Positions 15,811 through 30,244 are shown, counted from the first letter of the stretch. The stretch is DNA of 64,000 bases from Lota lota (GCA_026745465.1 JACYXH010000028.1:353501-417500); one strand, 5' to 3'. The notes: a model not told the origin generated them from the sequence alone. Numbers and translations are program-made.

Positions 15811-16370
15811 GCAGCCACTATAGACTGAAGGCACTATAGACTGAAGGCACTATAGATTGAAGCCACTATAGATTGAAGCCACTATAGACTGAAGCCACTA
15901 TAGATTGAAGCCACTATAGACTGAAGCCACTATAGATTGAAGCCACTATAGACTGAAGCCACTATAGATTGAAGCCACTATAGATTGAAGCCACTATAGA
16001 TTGAAGCCACTAGATTGAAGGCACTATAGATTGAAGCCACTAGATTGAAGCCACTATAGATTGAAGCCACTAGATTGAAGGCACTATAGATTGAAGCCAC
16101 TAGATTGAAGCCACTATAGATTGAAGCCACTAGATTGAAGCCACTATAGATTGAAGGCACTATAGATTGAAGCCACTATAGATTGAAGCCACTAGATTGA
16201 AGGCCCTATAGATTGAAGCCACTATAGATTGAAGCCACTATAGATTGAAGCCACTAGATTGAAGGCACTATAGATTGAAGGCCCTATAGATTGAAGGCCC
16301 TATAGATTGAAGCCACTATAGATTGAAGGCCCTATAGATTGAAGGCCCTATAGATTGAAGCCACTATATA
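15811..16370. repeat. 16/14-bp repeat (CACTATAGATTGAAGC), about 35 copies
   Basis: The unit ACTATAGATTGAAGCC alternates with a 2-nt shorter ACTAGATTGAAGCC form. GACTGAAG and GGCCCTATAG variants cluster at the left and right ends respectively. Confidence 0.95.
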
Positions 16371-16536
16371 TGAAAAGCACTGTAGATGATACATAAGAAG
16401 GTAAGACACATGTCTCACCAGGAACCTTACAGCAGATGTCTAATGATGCACTGTGTTGGACATTACCACACATAGTTTACATCAACCTTAGTAAGGGTAG
16501 GGTTAGCCTACTGGCAGGCATGCACCTTAACAGAGG
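16371..16536. other. Short unique spacer between arrays
   Basis: Nothing recognised. It separates the 16-bp array from the heptamer array. Confidence 0.5.
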
Positions 16537-18605
16537 GGTCCCCAGTCCCCAGACCCCAGACCCCGGTCCCCAGACCCTAGACCACAGTTCCCAGACCCCA
16601 GACCCCAGACCCCAGACCCCAGACCCTAGACCACAGTTCCCAGACCCCGGTCCCCAGACCCCAGACCCCGGTCCCCAGACCCCAGACCCCGGTCCCCAGA
16701 CCCTAGACCACAGTTCCCAGACCCCGGTCCCCAGTCCCCAGACCCCAGACCCCGGTCCCCAGACCCTAGACCACAGTTCCCAGTCCCCAGACCCCAGACC
16801 CCAGACCCCGGTCCCCAGTCCCCAGACCCCAGACCCCAGACCCCAGACCCTAGACCACAGTTCCCAGACCCCGGTCCCCAGTCCCCAGACCCCAGACCCC
16901 GGTCCCCAGACCCCAGTCCCCAGACCCCAGACCCCAGACCCCGGTCCCCAGTCCCCAGACCCCGGTACCCAGACCCCGGTCCCCAGACCCCAGTCCCCAG
17001 TCCCCAGACCCAGACCCCGGTCCCCAGACCCCAGTCCCCAGACCCCAGACCCCAGACCCCGGTCCCCAGACCCCAGACCCCGGTCCCCAGTCCCCAGACC
17101 CCAGACCCCGGTCCCCAGTCCCCAGACCCCGGTCCCCAGACCCCAGTCCCCAGACCCCCGTCCCCAGACCCCGGTCCCCAGTCCCCAGACCCCAGTCCCC
17201 AGACCCCAGACCCCCGTCCCCAGACCCCGGTACCCAGACCCCGGTCCCCAGACCCCGGTCCCCAGACCCCAGACCCCAGACCCCAGACCCCAGACCCCCG
17301 TCCCCAGACCCCGGTCCCCAGACCCTAGACCCCAGTCCCCAGACCCCAGACCCCGGTCCCCAGTCCCCAGACCCCGGTCCCCAGTCCCCAGACCCCGGTC
17401 CCCAGACCCCAGTCCCCAGACCCCCGTCCCCAGACCCCGGTCCCCTGTCCCCAGACCCCAGACCCCGGTCCCCAGTCCCCAGACCCCAGACCCCAGACCC
17501 CAGACCCCAGTCCCCAGTCCCCAGACCCCAGACCCCGGTCCCCAGACCCCAGACCCCAGACCCCAGACCCCAGACCCCAGACCCCGGTCCCCAGACCCCG
17601 GTCCCCAGACCCTAGACCCCAGTCCCCAGACCCCGGTCCCCAGACCCCGGTCCCCAGACCCCAGACCCCGGTCCCCAGACCCCGGTCCCCAGTCCCCAGA
17701 CCCCGGTCCCCAGTCCCCAGACCCCGGTACCCAGACCCCGGTCCCCAGACCCCGGTCCCCAGACCCCAGACCCCAGACCCCAGACCCCAGACCCCAGACC
17801 CCGGTCCCCAGACCCCAGACCCCAGACCCCGGTCCCCAGACCCCGGTACCCAGACCCCGGTCCCCAGACCCTAGACCCCAGTCCCCAGACCCCGGTCCCC
17901 AGACCCCGGTCCCCAGACCCCAGACCCCGGTCCCCAGACCCCAGACCCCGGTCCCCAGTCCCCAGTCCCCAGTCCCCAGACCCCAGTCCCCAGACCCCAG
18001 ACCCCGGTCCCCAGTCCCCAGACCCCGGTCCCCAGTCCCCAGACCCCAGACCCCAGACCCCAGACCCCAGTCCCCAGTCCCCAGACCCCAGACCCCGGTC
18101 CCCAGACCCCAGACCCCGGTCCCCAGTCCCCAGACCCCAGACCCCCGTCCCCAGACCCCAGACCCCCGTCCCCAGACCCCGGTACCCAGACCCCGGTCCC
18201 CAGACCCCAGACCCCAGACCCCAGACCCCAGACCCCAGACCCCAGACCCCGGTCCCCAGTCCCCAGTCCCCAGACCCCGGTCCCCAGACCCCAGACCCCA
18301 GACCCCAGACCCCGGTCCCCAGACCCCAGACCCCGGTCCCCAGACCCCGGTCCCCAGACCCCGGTCCCCAGACCCCAGTCCCCAGTCCCCAGACCCCGGT
18401 CCCCAGACCCCGGTCCCCAGACCCCAGTCCCCGGTCCCCAGACCCCAGTCCCCGGTCCCCAGACCCCAGACCCCAGACCCCAGTCCCCAGTCCCCAGACC
18501 CCAGTCCCCAGACCCCGGTCCCCAGACCCCAGACCCTAGACCCCGGTCCCCAGACCCCGGTCCCCAGACCCCAGTCCCCAGACCCCGGTCCCCAGACCCC
18601 GGTCC
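16537..18605. repeat. 2.07-kb heptamer array (AGACCCC/GGTCCCC), about 295 units
   Basis: The unit is seven bases, mainly AGACCCC, GGTCCCC or AGTCCCC, with rarer AGACCCT, AGACCAC and GGTACCC. Register is almost perfect; one 6-nt unit is visible near 17009. The minus strand is therefore GGGG separated by 3-nt loops throughout. Seven does not divide by three and the units lack stops, so frames of 783 (+) and 717 (-) codons arise, encoding Pro/Gln/Asp or Gly/Trp heptads. I do not consider these genes. Confidence 0.97.
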
Positions 18606-19356
18606 TGGTCAGATGGTCTTCGGGTCTCAAGGCCGCTGGTCGACCTGACAGGCCACCACGCCCTCATGTTCTGTTTGCAGGCGTCTCTGGTGCGTTCTTA
18701 AATCTCGTTATATTCAACACAAGGTGTCTGATGGAGCCTGCTGAGCTCTCAGTCTTCTGCTGCTTCTCGGTGCAGGATCATGGTTAACATGATCTCTTAA
18801 TGGAGCGCTGCTACGCTGCCATATAGTGACCCACAGAGGATTTAAAACTGATCACATTGGAAGTGAACTTTATTGTATTTAGAACTGACATCCTGGGTAG
18901 TAGAAATGTGTCAGAAATATCCTTCTCGTTTTAAGATATTGGTCCATCGCCATATGAAAGGCCTGTGTAGCAGCGTTCACTTTCACTCATGCTGGTCTCA
19001 CAGAAGAGCCCTAATCGACCTGGCGAAATGAGACTTTGATAAAGCTTAAGTTAAAATGTGATTGGATGTCGGCAAAGTATTTCAATTACCATATGTGACC
19101 TCTAGAGGCTGCTGTTGCACTGCGGGGGAGCTCCGCGCAGCGTCAGCTGTGGGAGGTAACCAAGCTCTCGCCATCTCTCGCCTCCGTTCTCTAGCAACAC
19201 AAGTTCATCAAACTGGAGAGATGGATTATATTGAGCATTACATTTAATTGGACTTCTTTAAATAGCACTCGAGTAGGTGTGTGTTTGTTTGGAAAAGAAA
19301 GAGAAAGAGCACGTGCAAGTGTTACTCTCATGAGTCGTGAGCCTGCGTTCGCTTCG
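18606..19356. other. Unique sequence, no gene recognised
   Basis: Non-repetitive, partly GC-rich at 19095-19200 (GGGGGAGCTCCGCGCAGCG). No splice-flanked conserved frame was found on either strand. Confidence 0.45.
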
Positions 19357-19369
19357 TGTGTGTGTGTGT

Positions 19370-19443
<74 letters not shown>
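19357..19443. repeat. (GT)n microsatellite
   Basis: GT run with a single ATGT interruption near its left end. Confidence 0.97.
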
Positions 19444-19445
<2 letters not shown>

Positions 19446-20430
19446 AGAAGATTGCGAATATTCGGTAAACTTTATCCCTGTATGTTGATGGGTTTCTGCA
19501 TTGACCCCAGCACTAGTGTGTGTGTCGTGCTCAGATGGACAACAGGTCTATTACTCTGGGCTTGATCAACATCCTCCTGCATAAATTGTCCTCAATGAAC
19601 TGCTGTCTTCCTGTAGTGGTCTGCAAGAGAACACGGTGAACATCATGGTGGTTGTTTGCCTTTCATACTCCTAGCATAGGATGAATTCCCTGGTCCTTGT
19701 GGGCCTAATAGATATATATTACCTCTGATGGAAGCTCTTCTATGCTATAAGCCTGCAGCGTTCATACCTGCTCTACCAATCGAACTTTAACACTGCAAAT
19801 TAGATTCGTTCTAAACTTAAGTTACCACAAAGAGTTCGGGGCAAACACTGCGAGGATTCAGCTGAAAACCACTCACTTGGCAAAACAGATTTTTGTTCTC
19901 CAGTTCCAAGAGAAAAACTGTTCATTTCTGTTCATTCAAATGTCAAATGTCAACAAAAATACCCTTCAAAACACAAAGAGATTATCGCCTCCAAAAGGAA
20001 GATGGAAGTCAAAGTTCAAAAACAAAGCCACACTGAGTTGTGTTAATAATTCAACAAAATAAAAATCTGCATAACAGAAGGAAAAATCCAAATAATCCAA
20101 AGGGATTGATGTGGCCAGGTTCTGAGAGGAGCTGGGTTAGTAACTAACCCTAACCCTAACCCTAACCCTAACCCAGAGGTGTGGGCTGAGGACTTTAGGC
20201 AAGGCCATATAATTCCCACTGGACCTTGTTAATTAATTAATACCTCCCAACAACAGACAGAGTTATTAAATGCATGATCACGGTTTCAAACACACATCTT
20301 TCCTTCCCCTCTATCTATTGATTTAGATGTGCTACACAGAGGAGGTTACTTAGTTAGGGTTACTTCTTTGTGTTTATCTGATCTTCTCATAGATTTATTC
20401 CCTGACCACTCATTCTCCCACAAGCTGCTC
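19444..20430. other. Unique AT-rich sequence containing an interstitial telomeric repeat
   Basis: No gene recognised. The notable element is the (TAACCC)5 block described separately. Confidence 0.45.
20133..20174. repeat. Interstitial telomeric repeat (TAACCC)5 with an inverted half unit
   Basis: Exactly five TAACCC units occupy 20145-20174. Immediately left is GGGTTAGTAACTAACCC, in which GGGTTAG faces CTAACCC, so the block begins with a small head-to-head inversion. It matches the vertebrate telomere sequence but is far too short and internal to be a chromosome end. Confidence 0.9.
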
Positions 20431-20536
20431 TGACCTCAAGGATCCAGCGAACCCTGCATCCCTCGGCTCAGCGACCTTTGACCTCAAGGATCCAGCGAAC
20501 CCTGCATCCCTCGGCTCAGCGACCTTTGACCTCAAG
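20431..20536. repeat. 48-bp direct duplication (2.2 copies)
   Basis: TGACCTCAAGGATCCAGCG to CAGCGACCTT is repeated at 20431 and 20479, and a third TGACCTCAAG starts at 20527. TGACCT is a nuclear-receptor half-site sequence, present three times. Confidence 0.9.
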
Positions 20537-20544
20537 CGCTCAGG

Positions 20545-20585
20545 GTGCTGCCTCCACCTTGACTCTGGACAGGTGGAGGCAGCAC
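20545..20585. repeat. Perfect 15-bp hairpin with partial third arm
   Basis: GTGCTGCCTCCACCT (20545-20559) pairs exactly with AGGTGGAGGCAGCAC (20571-20585) across an 11-nt loop. A further direct copy of CTCAGGGTGCTGCC follows at about 20593. It is not followed by a T run. Confidence 0.85.
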
Positions 20586-22867
<2,282 letters not shown>

Positions 22868-23149
22868 TCTATTTATTGATAATAATAGCGACCAAGTGTG
22901 CTGTGTATAACCCTAGGGTCAAATCTCAGCTCGACAGACAAAATCCTCCATCTTAACTTGGAAAAGATTAGGGCTGGCAGATACATATCAGGTAAGATCT
23001 CTCATTATTTTGTAAAGGCAGGTAAGGAGACACGCTTCACACTATCACCTCAGCCGTCCAAAACGCGTCGGAGACACTCCAGATTACTGCTGACAAAGAG
23101 GACTCCATTTTACCAAGAGGGGGCGGATAAACGCCCTGACACAGACCCT
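22868..23149. other. Short unique stretch
   Basis: Nothing recognised. Confidence 0.45.
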
Positions 23150-23320
23150 CTGCTGTCCCTCGTCTCCGTCTCCCTCTGTAACCTCTGCTGTCCCTCGTCT
23201 CCGTCTCCCTCTGTAACCTCTGCTGTCCCTCGTCTAGCGTCTCCGTCTGTAACCTCGCATAGCGTATAACATATAGCGTATAGCGTATAGCGTATAGCGT
23301 ATAGCGTATAGCGTATACCG
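23150..23320. repeat. 35-bp repeat (3 copies) followed by a TAGCGTA heptamer run
   Basis: CTCTGCTGTCCCTCGTCTCC recurs three times between 23150 and 23250. From about 23258 the heptamer ATAGCGT is repeated eight to nine times up to 23316. Confidence 0.9.
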
Positions 23321-23965
23321 TCTGTCACTTGTGGATTCTTGTCCATTTCCTTCCTTTTCTCTTGGTCCATCTTTCTTTACATCTCCTGTGCTTCTCATCT
23401 CCATAAGGAGTCCCACCAATCTCCTGCTGAGCCCCCCCACGCTGCCCGAAGGGACAGGAGACCAGTGGTACTTTCATCTCTTACTGGGAGCTACTGGTAC
23501 GTTTTAGAAAAAGAAATGTCATTGCACGAAACAGGAAAGAGTATCTTGCACTCTGCTTTTCTGGTAGGGGGTCAGGGGAACGCCATGAACTCATTCACCT
23601 CGCAGCAGGATTGGTGGGGCGGGTAAACGTAGAAAACACAATGCATCATTTTTAGCACCTAGGTGTTTGCAACTCATTTCCTTTGAGTTGTCATGGTTAC
23701 CCCCACGATTCCCCAAGGTTTGCCCTCCCAACTAACCAATACGGCCGCAAGGTGACTCATGCGGCCGTCGACATTGTGGGTGAGATTATGCTTATGTAAT
23801 GCATGAATCACGATTGGTTAGGAGAAGGATTTCCAACCAGGCCCTTTGGCCTCTGCTTCGCCAGGTGTGGCTCAAATGTCACTGTTCCCCCCGGTCTTTG
23901 TATCAGGAGAGGGTCCGAGCACTGGGCTAATGGGCCCTCATAGGAACACCATTAACACACACCCC
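23321..23965. other. Unique sequence, no gene recognised
   Basis: Non-repetitive; includes TGCGGCCGTCGACATTG. Nothing assignable. Confidence 0.45.
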
Positions 23966-24438
23966 TCTCCTACCAACACACACACACACACACACACACC
24001 CCTCTTCTACCAACACACACAAACACACACACACACACACACACACACTTAAATAAATCCACCGCTGCAGTATTTCTGATTGTTAAAAGTTAAATATTCT
24101 TGACAACCACACACCGGCCGTTAAACACACACCCACAGACACCCACACCCCCAGACACACACACACACCCAGACACACACACACACACAGCCAGACACCC
24201 ACACCCCCAGACACACACACCCCCAGACACACACACACACACCCAGACACACACACACACACACACAGCCAGACACCCACACCCCCAGACACACCCCCTC
24301 CAGACACACACACACCCAGACACACACACCCCCAGACACACACACACACATAGCCAGACACCCACACCTCCAGACACCCACACCCCCAGACACACACACC
24401 CCCAGACACACACACACACCCAGACACACACACCCCCA

Positions 24439-24500
<62 letters not shown>
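23966..24500. repeat. CA-rich composite repeat (CCCCAGACACAC units)
   Basis: Two (CA)n tracts lie at 23976-24047, then from about 24122 come irregular units of CCCCAGACACACACAC and AGCCAGACACCC, ending in pure CA at 24440-24499. It is open on both strands without meaning. Confidence 0.95.
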
Positions 24501-24501
<1 letters not shown>

Positions 24502-25066
24502 TTAGCAGGTCAATCTTAAGAAATCGGAATATCAACACATGGTCAGAAATGTATTTAACCAAGATATTGAGCAAAATGTCTTGTGGAGCTGCATTTTCAA
24601 GACTCATTGTTTAAGTGATATTTCTCTCCTGTCTGTTGTTATTAGAAAGGAGATCTCTGGTGCTTTGTAAACTCAATTTTGAAACTGTGGTGAGATTATG
24701 CAGGAGCATGATTCTGAGCGCTTCACAGGCATTATCTGTGACCCTTCTTTTTGACATTCTCCACGTTTTAGATTAGAGCGAAATCACAGAAGTCACAACA
24801 CACCGGGAGCTTTGGCAGAAGCATCATACTTGAATTCATGCTTGGATCAAAAACGTGGAATGAAGTCATGGATGTTTTTGCGTTGTATTCTCTCAATGAT
24901 TTGGTTTTCGTCTTCCAAATGGTAACGTGTCTGGTGGGGATCTGCATCTTGGAGCTCCCAGACTTCCACCTCTGCTCATCTTATGGGAATGGAGAAGTTC
25001 TGACAGAATCTACCCACTTCCACACCCTAAGTGTTCCTTGTCTAGCAGACCTTATGGACATATCCA
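24501..25066. other. Unique sequence, no gene recognised
   Basis: AT-rich and non-repetitive. A plus frame from 24838 reads through into the next array and has no recognisable domain. Confidence 0.45.
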
Positions 25067-25569
25067 GGGCCCTCAGACATATGGACCTGGGGTCCTCAGA
25101 CATAGGGACCTGGGGCCCTCAGACATATGGATCTGGGGCCCTCAGACATATGGACCCGGGGCCCTCAGACATAGGGACCTGGGGCCCTCAGGCATATGGA
25201 CCTGGGGCCCTCAGACATAGGGACCCGGGGCCCTCAGACATAGGGGCCTTTGGCCCTCAGACATAGGGACCTGGGGCCCTCAGACATATGGACCCGGGGC
25301 CCTCAGACATAGGGACCTGGGGCCCTCAGGCATATGGACCTGGGGCCCTCAGACATATGGACCCGGGGCCCTCAGGCATAGGGACCTGGGGCCCTCAGGC
25401 ATAGGGACCCGGGGCCCTCAGACATAGGGGCCTTTGGCCCTCAGACATAGGGGCCTTTGGCCCTCAGACATAGGGACCCGGGGCCCTCAGACATATGGAC
25501 CTGGGGCCCTCAGACATAGGGACCTGGGGCCCTCAGGCAGTATGGACCTGGGGCCCTCAGACATAGGGA
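25067..25569. repeat. 23-bp minisatellite, about 22 copies
   Basis: The unit is CAGACATAGGGACC plus TGGGGCCCT, with ATAGGG/ATATGG and CCTGGGG/CCCGGGG/CCTTTGG variants. GGGGCCC gives a palindromic GGGCCC in almost every unit. Confidence 0.95.
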
Positions 25570-26623
25570 GACGGTCTAACCCTGTCCTCTCAGATGGAGA
25601 GTCTGGTAGTCTGGAATGCACTCTGTTGAGCTGCATGGGGAACTTGAAGAGGGTAATTGCAAATGAAGTGACTATTTCTTGTCAAAACTCCCATGAATGT
25701 TAGAGACTGGAGTGACGTCAGTGACATTGATAATTCCTATGTTACTTATTGAGTGTTGATCACTCTCCTGCTGAAAAACAATGAAAGTGTGAAATCAAAT
25801 TAGCTTTAATCTCTGTTCCCAGCCCATGGCACCCGACCTGAAGCTATCAGCACTGGGCCCAGTTGATTTCACACTCCAGTAGAGCCCGGAGCCGGCCCTA
25901 ACAAAGACTGGAAGGCACATTAAGTCACACAAATTAATTACCGCAATTTAGCTCCCACACTGTTCAGTATGTAACGGATACAGACAGAGAGTGGGTGAGC
26001 AGGAAGCTGTATTAAGTCTTACTTTGGCCCGCACAGAAGGACTGTTGTGTGGGAGGAAATCCAAATATTCTGGACTGACGTATTAACAGGGCACAATAAG
26101 GGGAAGGGTTGGCTTCAAATGTAGAAGAGGTAGAGAGCGACACCTTAATGAGTGACAAGTGGTATTGATCGATTATAGATAAAAAAATGAATTGTTGAAA
26201 TCATCATCCCATTGAGGTATTATTCTATCAACTCTATTTCTGTCCCTAGTGCTGGATATACACGTCACTATCGCAAGGCTACTCAAATTGTCCAGACCAA
26301 TCAGCATTCAAATTGGGACTCTACGCACACAACACCTGCCCCTTCCCTGTGCTCATTTGACATCAGAATTCATTTCAGGTTTTGGGCACCAGATGCCGTC
26401 AGTGGCAGGTGAACGTGGATCCAGGAGCCAAGCTCAGATAGTCTAGCAATATCTCTGGTAGCGTCAGTGTGATAGGCTGAAAACACGGGACTAGAAACCC
26501 ATTTGGCCCCCCCCACACAGGCACTAGAGATCAGGACGGCCACCGCATGCATCGCAGACGAGCCAGAAGACCAGAGATCCGAAATCAATGGGCTCATAAG
26601 CCTGAATGGAGAGAAGATGGTGT
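25570..26623. other. Unique sequence with candidate regulatory stretch (25795-26060)
   Basis: CAAATTAGCTTTAATCTCTG, CACAAATTAATTACCGCAAT and a TTAAGTCAC motif lie in a complex block. No coding exon was recognised. Confidence 0.35.
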
Positions 26624-27231
26624 GGCCTCCGTCAGGAGCTCTATGCAGGAGGTGGAGCAGCAGCTCCACCTGCCTAGGAGGAGCCTGTGGCCTCCGTCAG
26701 GAGCTCTATGCAGGAGGTGGAGCTGCCTAGGAGGAGCCTGTGGCCTCCGTCAGGAGCTCTATGCAGGAGGGTGGAGCAGCAGCTCCACCTGCCTAGGAGG
26801 AGCCTGTGGCCTCCGTCAGGAGCTCTATGCAGGAGGTGGAGCAGCAGCTCCACCTGCCTAGGAGGAGCCTGTGGCCTCCGTCAGGAGCTCTATGCAGGAG
26901 GGTGGAGCAGCAGCTCCACCTGCCTAGGAGGAGCTTGTGGCCTCCGTCAGGAGCTCTTTGCAGGAGGGTGGAGCAGCAGCTCCACCTGCCTAGGAGGAGC
27001 TTGTGGCCTCCGTCAGGATCTCTATGCAGGAGGGTGGAGCAGCAGCTCCACCTGCCTAGGAGGAGCTTGTGGCCTCCGTCAGGAGCTCTATGCAGGAGGG
27101 TGGAGCAGCAGCTCCACCTGCCTAGGAGGAGCTTGTGGCCTCCGTCAGGAGCTCTATGCAGGAGGGTGGAGCAGCAGCTCCACCTGCCTAGGAGGAGCCT
27201 GTGGCCTCCGTCAGGAGCTCTATGCAGGAGG
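26624..27231. repeat. 65/66-bp minisatellite, about 9 copies
   Basis: Units contain GGCCTCCGTCAGGAGCTCTA, TGCAGGAGG and AGCAGCTCCACCTGCCTAGG. The second unit lacks the CAGCAGCTCCACCT part. A G insertion (GGAGGGTGG) changes the length from 65 to 66. The long plus frames come from the array. Confidence 0.95.
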
Positions 27232-28120
27232 CTCCGGATTGAATTCCTCAGCTAGAAGATGGATGTGGAAAAATTAAAACATTGATAGGGTTAAATTAAA
27301 TTAAATTAAAACAACTCAATGAGGAGCATGAAAGCTTGGAATATGAAGATTCGTTTTCTTTGGAGGAACAACAATGCCCACAGAGCATAGTGTGAGCTAG
27401 GACATAGATTAGCACACTGTGTGTACACACACTGTTCTACTGGATAGTAGAGGAGAACTGAGGTATGAGGAATGATTCGAGGGGTTGCGGTGGAGATGCT
27501 CTGTCTTGATTTACTTCTTAGGAGAAGCTGTTGGGTGGGAAGCAGAATCGCTTGTATATGCAATCACCTTTACCAAGGCACTTTGGAAATGTTCACATTC
27601 AGAAGATCTTTATTACCCTTTACTGGTATTCTTGTTTCAGCCAGTAAACATAATGGGACAAAAATATGGCAAATGCATTATGTAGTTCTTTAATTTATGT
27701 AGTAATTGTGTTATTGCATATATTAAATCTTAAGGCAGCAAGCTAACTTTGCATTTCATATATTAATGCAACAACTGTTAATGCAAACCTCCCTATACTA
27801 TTAATGTGACTAGCTCTACGTTTTCATGACATTAGTCTGTGTTTTACCTTCTGATACCTTAATAACTGTATCAAGGTATCTAGCAAGTCGTTACATTACA
27901 ATTTAAAAACGTTTCTACATCCAACACCATCAGTAAAGCACACGTTTGTTCTGGGAAAGTTGAGAAATTTCCACTCTGCTGCCTTAATGTCAATTTGCAA
28001 CTCTGTACTGCCCATTTAGCCAAATGTTTATTATATAATAAATATATTAACATAATATACCTTAACAATACAAAAATAGAATCTATTTATTTAACGACTG
28101 GAATGCTGTCCAGCTGTTTG
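27232..28120. other. Unique AT-rich sequence, no gene recognised
   Basis: Short TTAAA repeats lie at 27285-27310. The rest is AT-rich with nothing assignable. Confidence 0.45.
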
Positions 28121-29393
28121 GAGGTTAGGGTTTGACCTGTCCTTCTGTCCTTTGACCCCATGCAGGAGGTTAGGGTTTGACCTGTCCTTCTGTCCTTTGA
28201 CCCCATGCAGGAGGTTAGGGTTTGACCCGTCCTTCTGTCCTGTGACCCCATGCAGGAGGTTAGGGTTTGACCTGTCCTTCTGTCCTGTGACCCCATGCAG
28301 GAGGTTGGGGTTTGACCCGTCCTTCTGTCCTGTGACCCCATGCAGGAGGTTAGGGTTTGACCCGTCCTTCTGTCCTGTGACCCCATGCAGGAGGTTAGGG
28401 TTTGACCCGTCCTTCTGTCCTTTGACCCCATGCAGGAGGTTAGGGTTTGACCCGTCCTTCTGTCCTTTGACCCCATGCAGGAGGTTAGGGTTTGACCTGT
28501 CCTTCTGTCCTTTGACCCCATGCAGGAGGTTAGGGTTTGACCTGTCCTTCTGTCCTTTGACCCCATGCAGGAGGTTAGGGTTTGACCCGTCCTTCTGTCC
28601 TGTGACCCCATGCAGGAGGTTAGGGTTTGACCCGTCCTTCTGTCCTGTGACCCCATGCAGGAGGTTAGGGTCTGACCTGTCCTTCTGTCCTGTGACCCCA
28701 TGCAGGAGGTTAGGGTTTGACCCGTCCTTCTGTCCTGTGACCCCATGCAGGAGGTTAGGGTTTGACCTGTCCTTCTGTCCTGTGACCCCATGCAGGAGGT
28801 TAGGGTTTGACCCGTCCTTCTGTCCTGTGACCCCATGCAGGAGGTTAGGGTTTGACCTGTCCTTCTGTCCTGTGACCCCATGCAGGAGGTTAGGGTTTGA
28901 CCCGTCCTTCTGTCCTGTGACCCCATGCAGGAGGTTAGGGTTTGACCCGTCCTTCTGTCCTGTGACCCCATGCAGGAGGTTAGGGTTTGACCCGTCCTTC
29001 TGTCCTGTGACCCCATGCAGGAGGTTAGGGTTTGACCCGTCCTTCTGTCCTGTGACCCCATGCAGGAGGTTAGGGTTTGACCTGTCCTTCTGTCCTTTGA
29101 CCCCATGCAGGAGGTTAGGGTTTGACCTGTCCTTCTGTCCTTTGACCCCATGCAGGAGGTTAGGGTTTGACCTGTCCTTCTGTCCTGTGACCCCATGCAG
29201 GAGGTTAGGGTTTGACCCGTCCTTCTGTCCTGTGACCCCATGCAGGAGGTTAGGGTTTGACCCGTCCTTCTGTCCTGTGACCCCATGCAGGAGGTTAGGG
29301 TTTGACCCGTCCTTCTGTCCTGTGACCCCATGCAGGAGGTTAGGGTCTGACCTGTCCTTCTGTCCTGTGACCCCATGCAGGAGGTTAGGGTTT
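28121..29393. repeat. 45-bp minisatellite, 28 copies without indels, open on both strands
   Basis: Twenty-eight units in exact register (28 x 45 from 28121 to 29380) plus a short tail. The unit includes GAGGTTAGGGTTTGACC, GTCCTTCTGTCCTGTG and ACCCCATGCAG. Variable positions are few (CCCGT/CCTGT, CCTGTG/CCTTTG, one GTTGGGG, two GTCTGAC). Both strands are open: plus gives a TPCRRLGFDPSFCPV period, minus MGSQDRRTGQTLTSC. No promoter, splice or terminal-domain evidence makes either a gene. The plus unit looks like a 3' splice site. Confidence 0.95.
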
Positions 29394-29888
29394 ATATGAA
29401 TATCTCATGATCCACTCGCACAGAGCATGCCCTTTGGTTCACTATTTTACATCAACAGGCTTTTCAGTTATCGTCGCTTTCTGCGACATCTTAGAGGGCT
29501 GTTACAGGGACCCCCCCCCCCCCCCCCCCCATTACTGGTAGATCAAGTTGTGTGTGTGTGTGGGGGGGGGGGGGGGGGGGTAGAGAGCCACAGGTTCTGC
29601 TTGCGTTATGGAGAGCTTCTTACACAATTGAAGATGATCCAGAAACGGCTTAAAACATCTTGCAGTTTCGGAAAGGTGCAATATTTATTTTGTGTAAAAC
29701 TCTTTGAAGATCGCAACCCTTTGTGTTCCAAACACCTTCATCCCATCTCCCTTATGACCACACATAGAGACACCTGGCTCCTTATCCAGTCGCAATCGAT
29801 CGTTTGGCAGAAGTTCAAATATTCTGCAAAATTCGATCAAATGCTGTCGGAAAGTTGTTCTGACAGCATTCATATGGCCAACTGGGAT
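29394..29888. other. Unique sequence with C and G homopolymers
   Basis: Poly-C at about 29511-29530 and GTGTG then poly-G at 29549-29580. The rest is unique with a plus frame of no recognisable identity. Confidence 0.45.
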
Positions 29889-30244
29889 ACTGAGGACAAA
29901 ACTACAGGTGTCTGTTACTGAGGACAAAACTACAGGTGTCTGTTACTGAGGACAAAACTACAGGTGTCTGTTACTGAGGACAAAACTACAGGTGTCTGTT
30001 ACTGAGGACAAAACTACAGGTGTCTGTTACTGAGGACAAAACTACAGGTGTCTGTTACTGAGGACAAAACTACAGGTGTCTGTTACTGAGGACAAAACTA
30101 CAGGTGTCTGTTACTGAGGACAAAACTACAGGTGTCTGTTACTGAGGACAAAACTACAGGTGTCTGTTACTGAGGACAAAAATACAGGTGTCTGTTACTG
30201 AGGACAAAACTACAGGTGTCTGTTACTGAGGACAAAACTACAGG
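29889..30244. repeat. 28-bp minisatellite, about 12.7 copies
   Basis: The unit is ACTGAGGACAAAACTACAGG plus TGTCTGTT. It is nearly invariant (one AAAATAC variant at about 30178). It joins the next array directly within ACTACAGGGCCC. Confidence 0.95.

Noticed and set aside
16436-18787. 783-codon plus and 717-codon minus frames, Pro/Asp/Gln or Gly/Trp rich
   Set aside because: By-products of the heptamer array; heptads shift with a 6-nt unit and there is no domain or splice context.
20145-20174. Chromosome end
   Set aside because: Only five telomere units, followed by 44 kb of ordinary sequence.
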